Shown: positions 19,214-28,196 of the stretch, piece after piece
Layout: each line of letters begins with the position of its first letter
Numbering within the stretch: position 1 is the stretch's first letter
NCBI GenBank assembly: GCA_002712005.1
Contig: PASP01000014.1
Span: 62,001-126,000, forward strand
Length of the DNA: 64,000 nucleotides
From: Halobacteriovoraceae bacterium
GTDB lineage: Bacteria > Bdellovibrionota > Bacteriovoracia > Bacteriovoracales > Bacteriovoracaceae
Direction of reading: 5' to 3'
The notes under the pieces: generated by a model
Seen by the model: only the letters and a program-made list of their open reading frames with translations
What the model was told of the DNA's origin: nothing
Databases searched by the model: none
Program-made: the position numbers and the translations under genes

Positions 19214-19698
19214 TGATAGTAGATACTAGGGTATTCTGGTGTTTTGACTTTGACTGAATGAGGATGATGATACTTTGCCATTCTCATTTTATTTTGTTCA
19301 CTTCTTAGTTCATTGAGTAGAGGTTTGAAAATTTCTTTTGCACTTGAAGTCGAAACATTTTGTTTCGCTTGAGTGATCCTCTTATACTTCTCAACTCTAT
19401 CGATACCCCTTTGGGAAACATAGATTATGCCTGCTAGGGCACAAATCAGTAACATAGTACCGGTTAAGCTATAGAGAGCTACTGGGCTCAGGTTGAAATA
19501 GCTGGATAGAGATAAGAGTAAGAAACTAAGCCCTAACGTTACAGCAACTAAGCAAGCTATCAATGAACAAATCAATACGATTAATACTGAAGAGTCTTCA
19601 ATAATAGCTTTACCTAAGACAGATTTCATAGATTCTTTCTGTTCTTCAGCCATTTTATCTTTGGCCATTTTTAAAAGTGTGTAAGTTAGGGCTTTCAT
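19210..19698 (-). CDS. YqjE-like inner-membrane protein (phage holin superfamily III type)
   Basis: 162 residues with two adjacent hydrophobic helices (about 38-65 and 75-97), a positively charged cytoplasmic N-terminus and a charged C-terminal tail. The layout and the partner gene upstream (ElaB/YqjD type, 26 nt away) match the yqjD-yqjE pair of enterobacteria. The family is linked to stationary-phase envelope biology. Assignment is from architecture and context. Confidence 0.6.
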   Translation of the reverse strand: MKALTYTLLKMAKDKMAEEQKESMKSVLGKAIIEDSSVLIVLICSLIACLVAVTLGLSFLLLSLSSYFNLSPVALYSLTGTMLLICALAGIIYVSQRGIDRVEKYKRITQAKQNVSTSSAKEIFKPLLNELRSEQNKMRMAKYHHPHSVKVKTPEYPSIYYH

Positions 19699-19724
19699 AA
19701 CGTGTCCTTATTTTAGAATGAACT

Positions 19725-19991
19725 CTATTTAAGAATCTTAGAAACAAGGGCACCAGCTAGAAATCCTAATGCACCAGCTCCGAGAGCTGTATGAACAGGA
19801 TATTCCTTAGAAAACTCTACTGATTTAGAAACAGCATTTTTTCCAGCGGCAATCGCTCGGTCAGAATACTCTACTGCTTGGTCAGATAAGTGATCAATTG
19901 TTTTACTTGCAGCTTCTAGACGAGAATTAGCTTGGTTACGAATTTCATCTGGGCTTACGTGGTTACTACTATTTAAGTTTTGAGCGGCCAT
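19725..19991 (-). CDS. ElaB/YqjD-type (DUF883) membrane-anchored protein
   Basis: 88 residues: an amphipathic, Ala-rich helix followed by one C-terminal membrane helix with the characteristic YPVHTALGAGALGFLAGALVSK. In E. coli, ElaB/YqjD proteins are tail-anchored, bind ribosomes and appear in stationary phase. GGAG is at good distance before the ATG. Co-transcribed with the YqjE-like gene downstream. Confidence 0.8.
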   Translation of the reverse strand: MAAQNLNSSNHVSPDEIRNQANSRLEAASKTIDHLSDQAVEYSDRAIAAGKNAVSKSVEFSKEYPVHTALGAGALGFLAGALVSKILK

Positions 19992-20132
19992 AAAATCTCC
20001 TTTTGTTATTCATGATTTTTTCTATAAACTATAGAAACAAGATCATATTCCCAAAAATAGGGAATCTGATCATCACTGAGATTTTTAGAAAGTTTTTAGA
20101 TATCTACATAAATAAAGAGTCAGGAATTTAAA

Positions 20133-20609
20133 ATGGAAGATTATGAACAAAATAAGCATACTGACCGATACACCCAAGATTCGCAATATTCACAAAACTC
20201 GAAAGATAAACTTGTAAGATATTACAAATACGGACTTATCCCCATACTCATTCTATGGTTAATTTTAACATTTGTAACAACGCCCATGTCAGGAGCCTTT
20301 TTTCTGATGGGATTTATGTGGCCTTACTTATATTACACTCCTGGCTTTGAAGATAAAGCCCAGTCTAAAGCTTATCGTTATTCGTTCCTGGGAAATATCT
20401 TTAAATTTCAGAGTTGGATTTTTTCGCTTATGGGAAATCAGCCAAAAAGATGGATGGTTTCATTTGCTCGTTTAATTATTCCCTTACTTCTTTCTGGAGT
20501 TATCAGCATTTTAAATCCAAGTTGGTCGCCGCTTTGGAGTATTTTGGGATGGTTAACTTTCGAAGGATTTATTTGGTTGAATGAGAAAAAAGATCTTCAA
20601 TTACTGTAA
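20133..20609 (+). CDS. Membrane protein of unknown function
   Basis: 158 residues. A polar, Gln/Tyr-rich N-terminus (1-28) is followed by three or four hydrophobic stretches (about 34-68, 108-125, 128-150). AGGAA lies 8 nt before the ATG. No family recognised. It is divergent from the ElaB-like gene and converges on the broken dus gene, overlapping it by 9 bp. Confidence 0.6.
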   Translation: MEDYEQNKHTDRYTQDSQYSQNSKDKLVRYYKYGLIPILILWLILTFVTTPMSGAFFLMGFMWPYLYYTPGFEDKAQSKAYRYSFLGNIFKFQSWIFSLMGNQPKRWMVSFARLIIPLLLSGVISILNPSWSPLWSILGWLTFEGFIWLNEKKDLQLL

Positions 20610-21593
20610 TTGAGCCAAATGATTTTGAAACTCAACAAGAGAGCGTGATCGTAGAAAACGACTTCGAACTATCTCTCCTTCCTCGTAATCATCAAAGAGG
20701 TAGCGCGAAAAAGCTTTAAAGCGTTTAAGGATTTGTTCATCATCTAAACCTTTACGAATATAGTTTCGCTCCAACAGATGAAAGTAGTAATCCATATAGC
20801 TTTTTCTTTGTCTGTGGATATACTCATCATTCAAATTATTCATTTGATCTTTATATTATTCGTAGAGAGTGGCCATCCAAGGTGTCTTTAAAGCTCCTCG
20901 TCCCATCATAATGGCATGGCAGCCTGTTTGTTGAAACATAGCGTGGATATCATGTAGACTCCAGCAATCACCATTTCCGATTAAAGGGATATCGACGGCT
21001 TCTACAGCTTTACGAATATATTCCCAGTCCGCTCTTCCCTCATAGAGTTGATCACGAGTTCTTGCATGAAGAGTTATGGCATCAACTCCCTCATGTTCAA
21101 GAAGTTTGAGAATAGAGTAAAAGTCTTTGTCATTACTATAGCCAATTCTAATTTTAGCAGTAAAAACCCCATCAAAATTATTTCTGATTTCACGAACAAT
21201 ATGAGAAAGAGAATTAAGGTCACTTAAAAGATAAGCTCCACCAAGATGGCCATTAACTTTTTTTGATGGGCAACCAACATTAAGATCTAAGTGTTCAAAT
21301 CCTAGAGCTCGTATTCGCTTTACGTGAGTTGCCGTACTGGATTTCATGGTGGTTAAAATTTGATATGAAGTTCTCTTAAGCGCTTTGGGCATGAGCTTTT
21401 CTTCAATGCCAAAATGGTCCATGATTTTCTTATCAGAATAGACTCCTTGTGAAGGAATACGTAGGAAATCAGTAGATAGATAATTCCATTCAGGGAAAGC
21501 TTCTTCGATGGCCATGCGATAGGGACCGTCGGTGATACCTTCCATTGGGGCAAATATAAGAGAGCCTTTAGGGACTCGACTTGAAAAATTCAT
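20601..21593 (-). pseudogene. dus: tRNA-dihydrouridine synthase, split by in-frame TAA
   Basis: The first 245 codons encode the FMN TIM barrel of a Dus enzyme: FAPMEGITDG, catalytic Cys in LNVGCPSKKVNGHLGG, LHARTRDQLYEGRADW, IGNGDC, MMGRGAL. The frame stops at TAA (20858-20856). In the same frame, translation continues as YKDQMNNLNDEYIH... for 84 codons, with a helical KRFKAFSRYLFDD...RSRSLVEFQNHL that matches the C-terminal tRNA-recognition domain. The intact protein would be about 330 residues, the family length. Dus reduces uridines in the tRNA D-loop. The truncated barrel alone would lack the tRNA-binding domain. Confidence 0.85.
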
Positions 21594-21666
21594 CAGAGCT
21601 TTATTGCCTAAAACGACGCGTCTTGTAAAGGTGACAGGTAAAGCTTTTCTATGCTAATAAGCGCTT

Positions 21667-22119
21667 ATGAAATCAATTTTAATTTCTCTACTTGTCCCAT
21701 TTCGACTGAGTAAAAATGGTTTAGAGCTTTGGATGCAAACTCGTGGGGAGGATGGACCGCTCAACGGGCTCCTTGAATTTCCTGGGTGGAAAATAGAGGC
21801 TGGTGAGAGCTTTAGAGAAGCTGCGATTCGTGAGTTCGAAGAGGAGACTGGAGCCAAAGTTGGTAAGGTCGACTCTTTTAAAAATTACTCCCATGAGTAT
21901 CCGGATCGTTCTGTTAAACTCTTCGTCTTTCTTTCTCAGATGCCTCAGACTTGTGAACTCGATGAAGATGGGTGGAGAAGAATTGATTTTGATGGACCAC
22001 TTCGTGGTCTAGAAGATAAGATTTTGAGTGCCAATCATCTTTTGGTTTCAGATTTAAGCCGTTATTTCCAAGAGATTTGGGAAGACGGAAGTTGGAGTGA
22101 GCTGTGGCCGCCATTATAA
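21667..22119 (+). CDS. Nudix hydrolase with altered Nudix box
   Basis: 150 residues with a MutT-like fold. The Nudix box runs from residue 41 to 62 and contains E47 and REFEEETG, as required for metal binding. However, the first invariant Gly of GX5EX7REUXEEXGU is Trp41 (PGWKIEAGE where PGGKIE-GE is expected). The codon is TGG; GGG is one base away. It heads a tight operon: its stop overlaps the next start (TAATG). Substrate unknown; a role in nucleotide-pool cleaning is possible but not shown. Confidence 0.85.
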   Translation: MKSILISLLVPFRLSKNGLELWMQTRGEDGPLNGLLEFPGWKIEAGESFREAAIREFEEETGAKVGKVDSFKNYSHEYPDRSVKLFVFLSQMPQTCELDEDGWRRIDFDGPLRGLEDKILSANHLLVSDLSRYFQEIWEDGSWSELWPPL

Positions 22120-22871
22120 TGTTAGCAGAATTTTTTCTTGTCTCTATTGGTCTTGGAGTAGGTATATTTAGTTTTCTTGCCGATACCAAGGCGACAGGTG
22201 CAGGTTTTTTAAAGGTTGTTGCAGGTCTTTGCGGAGCCTCTTTATTACTGGGTCTTATTCTTCATTTAACTTATGGAGCTGTTTTTGATCCCCTCTCTAA
22301 GATTTACTATATTGCTATTTTTGCTTTTGCCCTAACATACTTCTTTCATAAGGATGATAAGTCGTGGTTTATGTGGGTTCTCTTTCTCATTCAAAACTTA
22401 TCCCTTACTTTTCTCCTTTTTAAAATGAATAACGGAAATTTAGAGCATTTCCTCTTTGCCTTTACTTCGATCATGATGCTTGGAAGTGTGACATACGCAA
22501 TGGTGATGGGTCACTGGTACTTAGTGACCCCCAAATTGTCGGAGAACCCCTTAAAGTACGCTCTCTATTTTTCTTGGATTTTTTTGGCAATCAAAATGGG
22601 ATGGACCATTTTTGGATACTTAGAGCAGCCAGATTTCTTTATACAAGGGACTACCGATGGCGGAGGGTATGCATTCAACTGGATGATGTTGACGATGCGC
22701 ATCGGTTGGGGGTATGTGGTACTTGGAATTATGAGTATTTTTGCTTACCGACTTGTGGCCATGAGATCTATTCAGAGTGCTACCGGAATGCTTTACGCAA
22801 TGACCTTCTTTGTGTTTGTAAGTGAACTTATTTCTAACTATATGTTTTTAGAATATGGATTACAGATATGA
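22119..22871 (+). CDS. Multi-pass membrane protein of unknown function
   Basis: 250 residues from ATG 22119, which shares its first base with the Nudix stop codon (TAATG coupling). About seven hydrophobic helices, with conserved-looking polar residues inside the membrane region (HLTYG, MGHWYLV). No family recognised. It ends in ATGA overlapping the next gene, so the three genes Nudix, membrane protein and zinc-ribbon protein are one translationally coupled operon. Confidence 0.7.
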   Translation: MLAEFFLVSIGLGVGIFSFLADTKATGAGFLKVVAGLCGASLLLGLILHLTYGAVFDPLSKIYYIAIFAFALTYFFHKDDKSWFMWVLFLIQNLSLTFLLFKMNNGNLEHFLFAFTSIMMLGSVTYAMVMGHWYLVTPKLSENPLKYALYFSWIFLAIKMGWTIFGYLEQPDFFIQGTTDGGGYAFNWMMLTMRIGWGYVVLGIMSIFAYRLVAMRSIQSATGMLYAMTFFVFVSELISNYMFLEYGLQI

Positions 22872-23335
22872 GTGACAAAAAATCAATGACCTTAACCCTA
22901 ACTTGCCCTAGTTGCGAATCCGCTATTGATGTTCTTCCTACTCAGGATGCTCATCATGCACAATGTGATATTTGCCAAGAACAAGTTCCTGTGGCCTTCA
23001 ATGAAGACCATATGAATGGAGTGCTCAAAGATTGTCCTTGCTGTAGCCGAAAAGACTTTTATAAGCAAAGGGACTTTAATCGTAAGATTGGGGTGATCCT
23101 CTTTGTAATCGCAGCGATTGCTTCGATATGGACTTATGGCCTGAGTTTAATTGCTCTGTGGTTAGTTGATTTTTTCTTATTTCAAAAGCTTCCAAGTATA
23201 GCCATTTGTTATAAGTGCCAAACGATTTTTAGAAATGTTGCCAATATTGAAGAAATTCATGATTTCAACCATGAGATGAATGATCGAATCGTGTATTCGG
23301 ATCACAACTTTCATGGGGAGCAATTGGAGCATTAA
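22868..23335 (+). CDS. Zinc-ribbon membrane protein of unknown function
   Basis: 155 residues. Two N-terminal CxxC pairs (CPSCES, CDICQE) and a third pair DCPCCSR form likely zinc ribbons, followed by a hydrophobic region (about 71-112) and a further CYKCQ pair. The last gene of the Nudix operon (ATGA overlap). Probably inner membrane with cytoplasmic zinc fingers; function unknown. Confidence 0.7.
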   Translation: MSDKKSMTLTLTCPSCESAIDVLPTQDAHHAQCDICQEQVPVAFNEDHMNGVLKDCPCCSRKDFYKQRDFNRKIGVILFVIAAIASIWTYGLSLIALWLVDFFLFQKLPSIAICYKCQTIFRNVANIEEIHDFNHEMNDRIVYSDHNFHGEQLEH

Positions 23336-23635
23336 AATAGCTTAAGTGCCCGATATTGCTTGCTGTATTATCTGGACTTGAATTTAGAAACGCTGTAAAA
23401 TATATAGTAAATCGGCTTTATTGATTTTTAATTTTTTAAAGATGAATAAATTCCGGTATGACTTTAAAAATATCTTTTTTAACGATAAATATGTCATGAC
23501 CAAAAGTATTCTTAATACTAGGTGCTAATGCTCTCATGACAAAACAAGGGAAGGACTTATAGAACCTCCGTCATTCACCGGCCTTGATTTAAATCTGGCC
23601 ACCCTCATTAAAATTTCTATCCAGGACTTTATATT
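23336..23635. other. 300-bp intergenic region / long leader before CNNM gene
   Basis: A candidate promoter TTGAAT-N17-TATATA lies at 23378-23406, which would give a leader of about 220 nt. The leader holds GTCATGAC (23493-23500) and TCATGAC (23534-23540) as inverted arms around a small hairpin AGTATT/AATACT (23505-23519), and a GGCC...GGCC palindrome with an A/T centre at 23580-23600. No ORF or tRNA seen. The structure could be regulatory, but I could not match it to a known riboswitch. Confidence 0.4.
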
Positions 23636-25015
23636 ATGTTAGCCGAATGGAACGTCAGCGTCTCTGAGATGTTACTTTTATTGGTTTGTTTTATAGGCTC
23701 TGGTTTTTTCTCTGGGTCCGAGGCTGTCCTTATGTCTCTTGGAATTGACCGCGCTAAGCAGTTGATTGAGCAAGGGGGATCAAAGTCAAAGGCCATGGAG
23801 TTTATGATTGAAAAACCCAATGAGCTCTTAACAACTATCCTTGTGGGAAATAACGTTGTTAATATTTTAGCGGCCTCGGTAACAACCTCTATTGCAACCC
23901 GTATTTTCAAAAGTGATGCTGTTGGAATATCGACAGGGGTGGTGACCATTATTATTTTAATCTTTGGGGAAATCATTCCAAAGACTTTTGCACGAGCACA
24001 TGCTGAAAAGCTATCTGTGTTTATCATCTATGTTCTTAGACTTAAATACTATGTTCTCTACCCAATCATTCAAGGAATGGTGGTTATCATCAAAGCTGTT
24101 CTTGGCGAAAATGCTGAGTTAACAGGTCGTCTTGTTACTAAGAATGATATTGAATATATGATTAGTAAGGCGGAACAAGATAAAACGATGGATTCTAAAC
24201 AGCTTGATTTATTAAACTCAATTTTAGAGTTTCCTACAATCAAAGTTAAGGACATCATGATCCCTCGCCTTGAAGTAAAATATATCCAAAAAGATTTTGG
24301 CTTCAGAGAAATTATTGATTTTGTAGATGTCGATAACTATAGCCGTTATCCTGTTTGTGATGGGGAATTAGAAAATACAATTGGTTTTCTTCATGTAAAA
24401 GATCTGGCCTTTGTAAGAGGGGAAACTAAGCAGAGCTTTGATGTAACTCAACATTTGAAAGAGCCTTTCTTTGTATACGAGCATATGAAAATCCAAGCGG
24501 TTTTTGATTATATGAACCGTAAGCATGTGCATTTGGCCCTCGTTAAAGATGAAAATGGAGTTGTGGTAGGAATTATCACTCTTGAAGACATCATTGAAGA
24601 GATTGTTGGTGAAATTCAAGATGAGCATGATGATGAAGAGCAGGCCATTGTTCAAGAACAATTAGAAAAAGACTTGAATGAAGGGATCAATATTGAAGGT
24701 ACCCTTTCTCTTCGTGATCTCTACAGTGAATACGATTTAAAAATTCCTCTCAATGATAACTATTCAACAGTTGCTGGTTTTCTTCTTGATATGTTAGGTA
24801 ACAACTTTCCTGAAGAGGGGCAGATTATTGTCTGGGAAGGTTATAGTTTTGAACTAACGAGAGTTGAAGATTATGAAATCAGAGAAATTCGCGTGAAGAA
24901 TGTTGATGGAGAGAGACATATCTTTAATAAACGTGAAGCCAATGGTCAGTCTGATAAATCAGATCAAAACCAAGAGAATCTTAATAAATCATTAGCTGCT
25001 GATTTCGAATCCTAA
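23636..25015 (+). CDS. CNNM/CorC-family transporter-like protein
   Basis: 459 residues. N-terminal CNNM (DUF21) membrane domain (about 1-190) with GSGFFSGSEAVLMSLGIDRAKQL and ILTTILVGNNVVNILAA-like helices, a CBS pair (about 205-325, IMIPRLEV...GIITLEDIIEEIVGEI), and a CorC_HlyC C-terminal domain (about 345-430). The family is linked to Mg2+/Co2+ transport. It follows a long structured leader. The C-terminal tail is polar and Asn/Gln-rich. Confidence 0.9.
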   Translation: MLAEWNVSVSEMLLLLVCFIGSGFFSGSEAVLMSLGIDRAKQLIEQGGSKSKAMEFMIEKPNELLTTILVGNNVVNILAASVTTSIATRIFKSDAVGISTGVVTIIILIFGEIIPKTFARAHAEKLSVFIIYVLRLKYYVLYPIIQGMVVIIKAVLGENAELTGRLVTKNDIEYMISKAEQDKTMDSKQLDLLNSILEFPTIKVKDIMIPRLEVKYIQKDFGFREIIDFVDVDNYSRYPVCDGELENTIGFLHVKDLAFVRGETKQSFDVTQHLKEPFFVYEHMKIQAVFDYMNRKHVHLALVKDENGVVVGIITLEDIIEEIVGEIQDEHDDEEQAIVQEQLEKDLNEGINIEGTLSLRDLYSEYDLKIPLNDNYSTVAGFLLDMLGNNFPEEGQIIVWEGYSFELTRVEDYEIREIRVKNVDGERHIFNKREANGQSDKSDQNQENLNKSLAADFES

Positions 25016-25019
25016 TTCT

Positions 25020-26372
25020 CTATACTGTTCTTGAAAACCTCTGGTCATTCGACTGGAGGTTGGGATCAAAAATCATAGCGATATTTCTCAAAAAAATCTG
25101 ACCTAGTTTGGTAAGATTCATCTCTTTATTTTTCCATTCAATTAACCCATCTTTATTCATCATGATTAATTTTTCCATTACAAGTCTTCCAAAGGAAGCT
25201 TCATAGGGACTCGTGTCCACTTGGGTGTGACCCTTACAAAAGAGATTCTGAATCATTCGCGAGATGATGAGATCTTGATCTGACATGGTATGCCCATGAA
25301 AGAGAGGGAGTTGGCCACGATCTAAAGCATCGTAATATTTTTTTAAATCCTTATGGTTTTGAACAAAGAATTGAGGAGATTGAGAAATGGAACTTACTCC
25401 AAGACCCAAAGTCACGGGAGAGACTTGAGTGGTGTAGCCCATAAAGTTTCTTTTGAGCTGTCCTTCGCTATAGGCTTGCCACAAGGAAGTTTGTTCAAGA
25501 GAGAAATGGTCTAATCCAATTTCTTTATACTTCATCTGATCAAGTTCTACTCTTGCGTAATCGTAGAGAGTTCTTTTCTCAAAACCTTTAGGGATAGAGT
25601 ATTTTTCAAGTAGTTTTTGAGCTGGTGCTACCCAAGGAACATGAGCATAGCCATAGAGCGCTATAGTTTCTGGTTTTAATTTCTTTACGAGTTGAATTGT
25701 TCTCTTGATAGAATCCCTTGTTTGCAGAGGTAGGCCATAAATGAGATCAAAATTAATTTCTTTAGCTCCTGCATTTCTTAAAAGTGAGACTGATTCTTCA
25801 ACCATCTCAAAAGGCTGAATGCGGCCACAAGCTTTTTGTACTTCGGGATCAAAATCTTGAACTCCTAAACTAAATCGAGTGAAATTAAAGTCTTTAAAAA
25901 TATTTATATGTTCTCTCTGTGTGACTCTTGGATCAATCTCAGCAGCTCCTTTAAAACTTTTTGAAGTAAAGGGTTCAAAGAGAGAAAGGAGCTGCTGAAG
26001 ATCTATTGGGTCTAGGAAGGTTGGGGTACCTCCACCAAGATGAATCGAATTGATTTTGAGAGTTTGATGGGAGTTTTCTTCTATATTTCGAAGATAGATC
26101 TCCCATTCTTTTTTAAGGTAGCCTACGTATTCTCTACCCCAAGAGCGATCTCTTTTAATGAGGCGATTGCAGCCACAATAGCGACAAAGTGATTGGCAAA
26201 AAGGGATATGAATATAGAGATCAATCCCATCCTTAAAATCTCTATTTAGGGCCTGAAGCCATTTTTCTTTTTTTGGAAGCCCATTCCAGTGGGGGACCGC
26301 TGGATAGCTTGTGTAGCGTGGACCAGGAGAGTCGTATTTTTGAATAAGTTCGATGAGATTTTCTTCTTTCAT
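25020..26372 (-). CDS. hemN: Oxygen-independent coproporphyrinogen III oxidase HemN
   Basis: 450 residues, HemN length. Radical-SAM motif in YIHIPFCQSLCRYCGCNR (about 52-69), including the extra Cys typical of true HemN, then HLGGGTPTFL, FSLGVQDF and INFDLIYGLP. It makes protoporphyrinogen IX from coproporphyrinogen III without oxygen in haem synthesis. Haem use fits the c-type cytochrome operon at 36-38 kb. Converges on the CNNM gene with 4 bp between stops. Confidence 0.95.
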   Translation of the reverse strand: MKEENLIELIQKYDSPGPRYTSYPAVPHWNGLPKKEKWLQALNRDFKDGIDLYIHIPFCQSLCRYCGCNRLIKRDRSWGREYVGYLKKEWEIYLRNIEENSHQTLKINSIHLGGGTPTFLDPIDLQQLLSLFEPFTSKSFKGAAEIDPRVTQREHINIFKDFNFTRFSLGVQDFDPEVQKACGRIQPFEMVEESVSLLRNAGAKEINFDLIYGLPLQTRDSIKRTIQLVKKLKPETIALYGYAHVPWVAPAQKLLEKYSIPKGFEKRTLYDYARVELDQMKYKEIGLDHFSLEQTSLWQAYSEGQLKRNFMGYTTQVSPVTLGLGVSSISQSPQFFVQNHKDLKKYYDALDRGQLPLFHGHTMSDQDLIISRMIQNLFCKGHTQVDTSPYEASFGRLVMEKLIMMNKDGLIEWKNKEMNLTKLGQIFLRNIAMIFDPNLQSNDQRFSRTV

Positions 26373-26440
26373 AAATCGAGATTAAAGTGATTCTAGAAAA
26401 AAGATTATGATCTATATTATATTTTTAAATGAGATTAGCT

Positions 26441-26797
26441 TTAGGGGGCCGGGACAATTTCGAGGTCACCATCTTCGTCTATAAATTTACTTTGGCAACT
26501 AAGGCGAATAATTTTGTTCTCGATAAAGGAATCACCAAACTTTTGTCGATAATTAGAAAAAATATTTTTTAAAGTTTGAATCTCCTTTTCACTGGGAGGA
26601 GAGAGAAATTGCTCTCCTTTAAGTACGACCATTCGGCAGGCTCCACAAGATCCGCTGAGGCAACCATGCGGAAGTTTGTGGCCATGGGCTGCGATTTCAT
26701 CATAAAGCGTCTCGCCAACTTGAACTTCTAGTACAACTTCCACTTCTTCGCTGACCAAACCATCCTTATTTTTCTCTTTTACTGACACGGTGGGCAT
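26441..26797 (-). CDS. 2Fe-2S ferredoxin
   Basis: 118 residues with the plant-type/adrenodoxin-type [2Fe-2S] pattern: CLSGSCGACRM (Cys at about 46, 51, 54) and a final Cys in RLSCQSK (about 100). Small electron carrier in the cytoplasm. It lies upstream of hemN in the same direction, separated by 68 nt, so it might supply electrons to that or other enzymes; this is inference from position only. Confidence 0.85.
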   Translation of the reverse strand: MPTVSVKEKNKDGLVSEEVEVVLEVQVGETLYDEIAAHGHKLPHGCLSGSCGACRMVVLKGEQFLSPPSEKEIQTLKNIFSNYRQKFGDSFIENKIIRLSCQSKFIDEDGDLEIVPAP

Positions 26798-26929
26798 ACA
26801 GAAACCATCCTCAAAATTCTAAAGTGAGCTTGCTTTTTTAGTAGTTTGGCATAGAAGGTAATCGAGAAAAAGGTTGTTTCTTTTGCCCACTCCCATTATG
26901 AATAAGTATCTAAAACTATCAGGAGTTAT

Positions 26930-28057
26930 ATGATGTTTGATTTTGAAACTCTTTATTCTGAAGGTCATGAAGAAGTTGTATTCTTCAGTGATCCTTCTTG
27001 TAACCTTAAGGCCATTGTGGCCATTCACGACACTACTCTTGGACCAGCTCTTGGTGGTACCAGAATGTGGCCATATGCTTCTATGGATGAAGCCGTAACA
27101 GACGTACTACGTCTATCTAAAGGTATGACTTATAAGAACGCTGTTTCTGGTCTTAACTTAGGTGGTGGTAAAGCTGTTATTATCGGTGACCCTCAAAAAG
27201 ATAAATCAGAAGCTCTATTTAGATCTTATGGTAAATTTATCGAATCACTTAACGGAAGATATATTACAGCTGAAGATGTAAATATTGGTGTAGAAGATAT
27301 CGAGCACATGTTTACAGAAACAAACTATGTAACCGGTGTATCACAAACTCACGGTGGTTCTGGTAATCCATCTCCTTATACTGCTCGTGGTGTATTTCGT
27401 GGAATTGAAGCTTCATGTACTCAAGTCTTTGGAGAGAGAAGTGTTAAGGATAAAGTTGTTGCCTTACAAGGTGCAGGTTCTGTAGGTCGTTACCTAGGTG
27501 AACTTCTCTATAAGTCAGGAGCAAAAGTTTTCTTCACTGATATCAACAAGAAGAATATTGAACTTTTCAAAGAAATGGTTCCTAACGCTGAGCTTGTAGG
27601 TGTTGATGATATCTATGATGTTGACTGCGATATCTATGCTCCTTGTGCGCTAGGTGCAACAGTTAATGATAATACGATTGAAAGATTAAAGTGTAAGATT
27701 GTTGCAGGTGCTGCTAACAACCAACTTGCTGAAAAACGTCACGGAGATATCCTTAAAGAAAAAGGTGTTCTCTATGCTCCAGATTATCTTATCAATGCTG
27801 GTGGTGTAATGAACGTTTCTATCGAGTTCGAAGGTTGGTCAGATACTAAGGCCACTCGAATGGTAGATACTATCTACGATACAACAATGAAGATTTTCCA
27901 AATTTCAGAAGAACAAAATATTCCAGTATACAAAGCCACGGATGTTCTTGCTGAAAGTCGTCTTACTTCGATTAAGAATATTCAAGGTAAATATCTTGGT
28001 TCTAATCAAGCTAAGAATCATAGATTCCCAGGTCGTAAGACACTCGCTGAGCAATAA
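26930..28057 (+). CDS. ldh: Leucine dehydrogenase
   Basis: 375 residues. Glu/Leu/Phe/Val dehydrogenase family: GPALGGTRMWPY, SKGMTYKNAVSGLNLGGGKAVI with the two catalytic Lys, then the NAD-binding QGAGSVGRYLGELL. Deaminates leucine (and valine, isoleucine) to the 2-oxo acid with NAD+. The fused 2-oxoacid dehydrogenase E1 at 29.5 kb would use this product. Two ATG codons in tandem start the gene; AGGAG lies 7-10 nt upstream. A terminator follows. Confidence 0.9.
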   Translation: MMFDFETLYSEGHEEVVFFSDPSCNLKAIVAIHDTTLGPALGGTRMWPYASMDEAVTDVLRLSKGMTYKNAVSGLNLGGGKAVIIGDPQKDKSEALFRSYGKFIESLNGRYITAEDVNIGVEDIEHMFTETNYVTGVSQTHGGSGNPSPYTARGVFRGIEASCTQVFGERSVKDKVVALQGAGSVGRYLGELLYKSGAKVFFTDINKKNIELFKEMVPNAELVGVDDIYDVDCDIYAPCALGATVNDNTIERLKCKIVAGAANNQLAEKRHGDILKEKGVLYAPDYLINAGGVMNVSIEFEGWSDTKATRMVDTIYDTTMKIFQISEEQNIPVYKATDVLAESRLTSIKNIQGKYLGSNQAKNHRFPGRKTLAEQ

Positions 28058-28100
28058 TCTCAAAGAGTCGGAATTTATTGCCGAATTTATGAAAAATCAA

Positions 28101-28132
28101 AAGGTCTCCTTATTTAGGAGGCCTTTTTTTTT
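28101..28132 (+). terminator. Intrinsic terminator after leucine dehydrogenase
   Basis: AAGGTCTCCT (28101-28110) and AGGAGGCCTT (28116-28125) form a stem with one G-U pair and a five-base loop, followed by eight or more T. Confidence 0.9.
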
Positions 28133-28196
28133 GGTTTTTTTATTTATGAAGGGCAAATGATGCTCCTTAATCAATTGAGTTAAAAAGCTTGATAGA

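Noticed and set aside
23336-23635. M-box (ykoK) Mg2+ riboswitch
   Set aside because: GGTGCTAATGCTC near 23521 recalls an M-box end element, but the 5' AGGUGAGGCUC partner and the three-helix core are not found at the expected distance.
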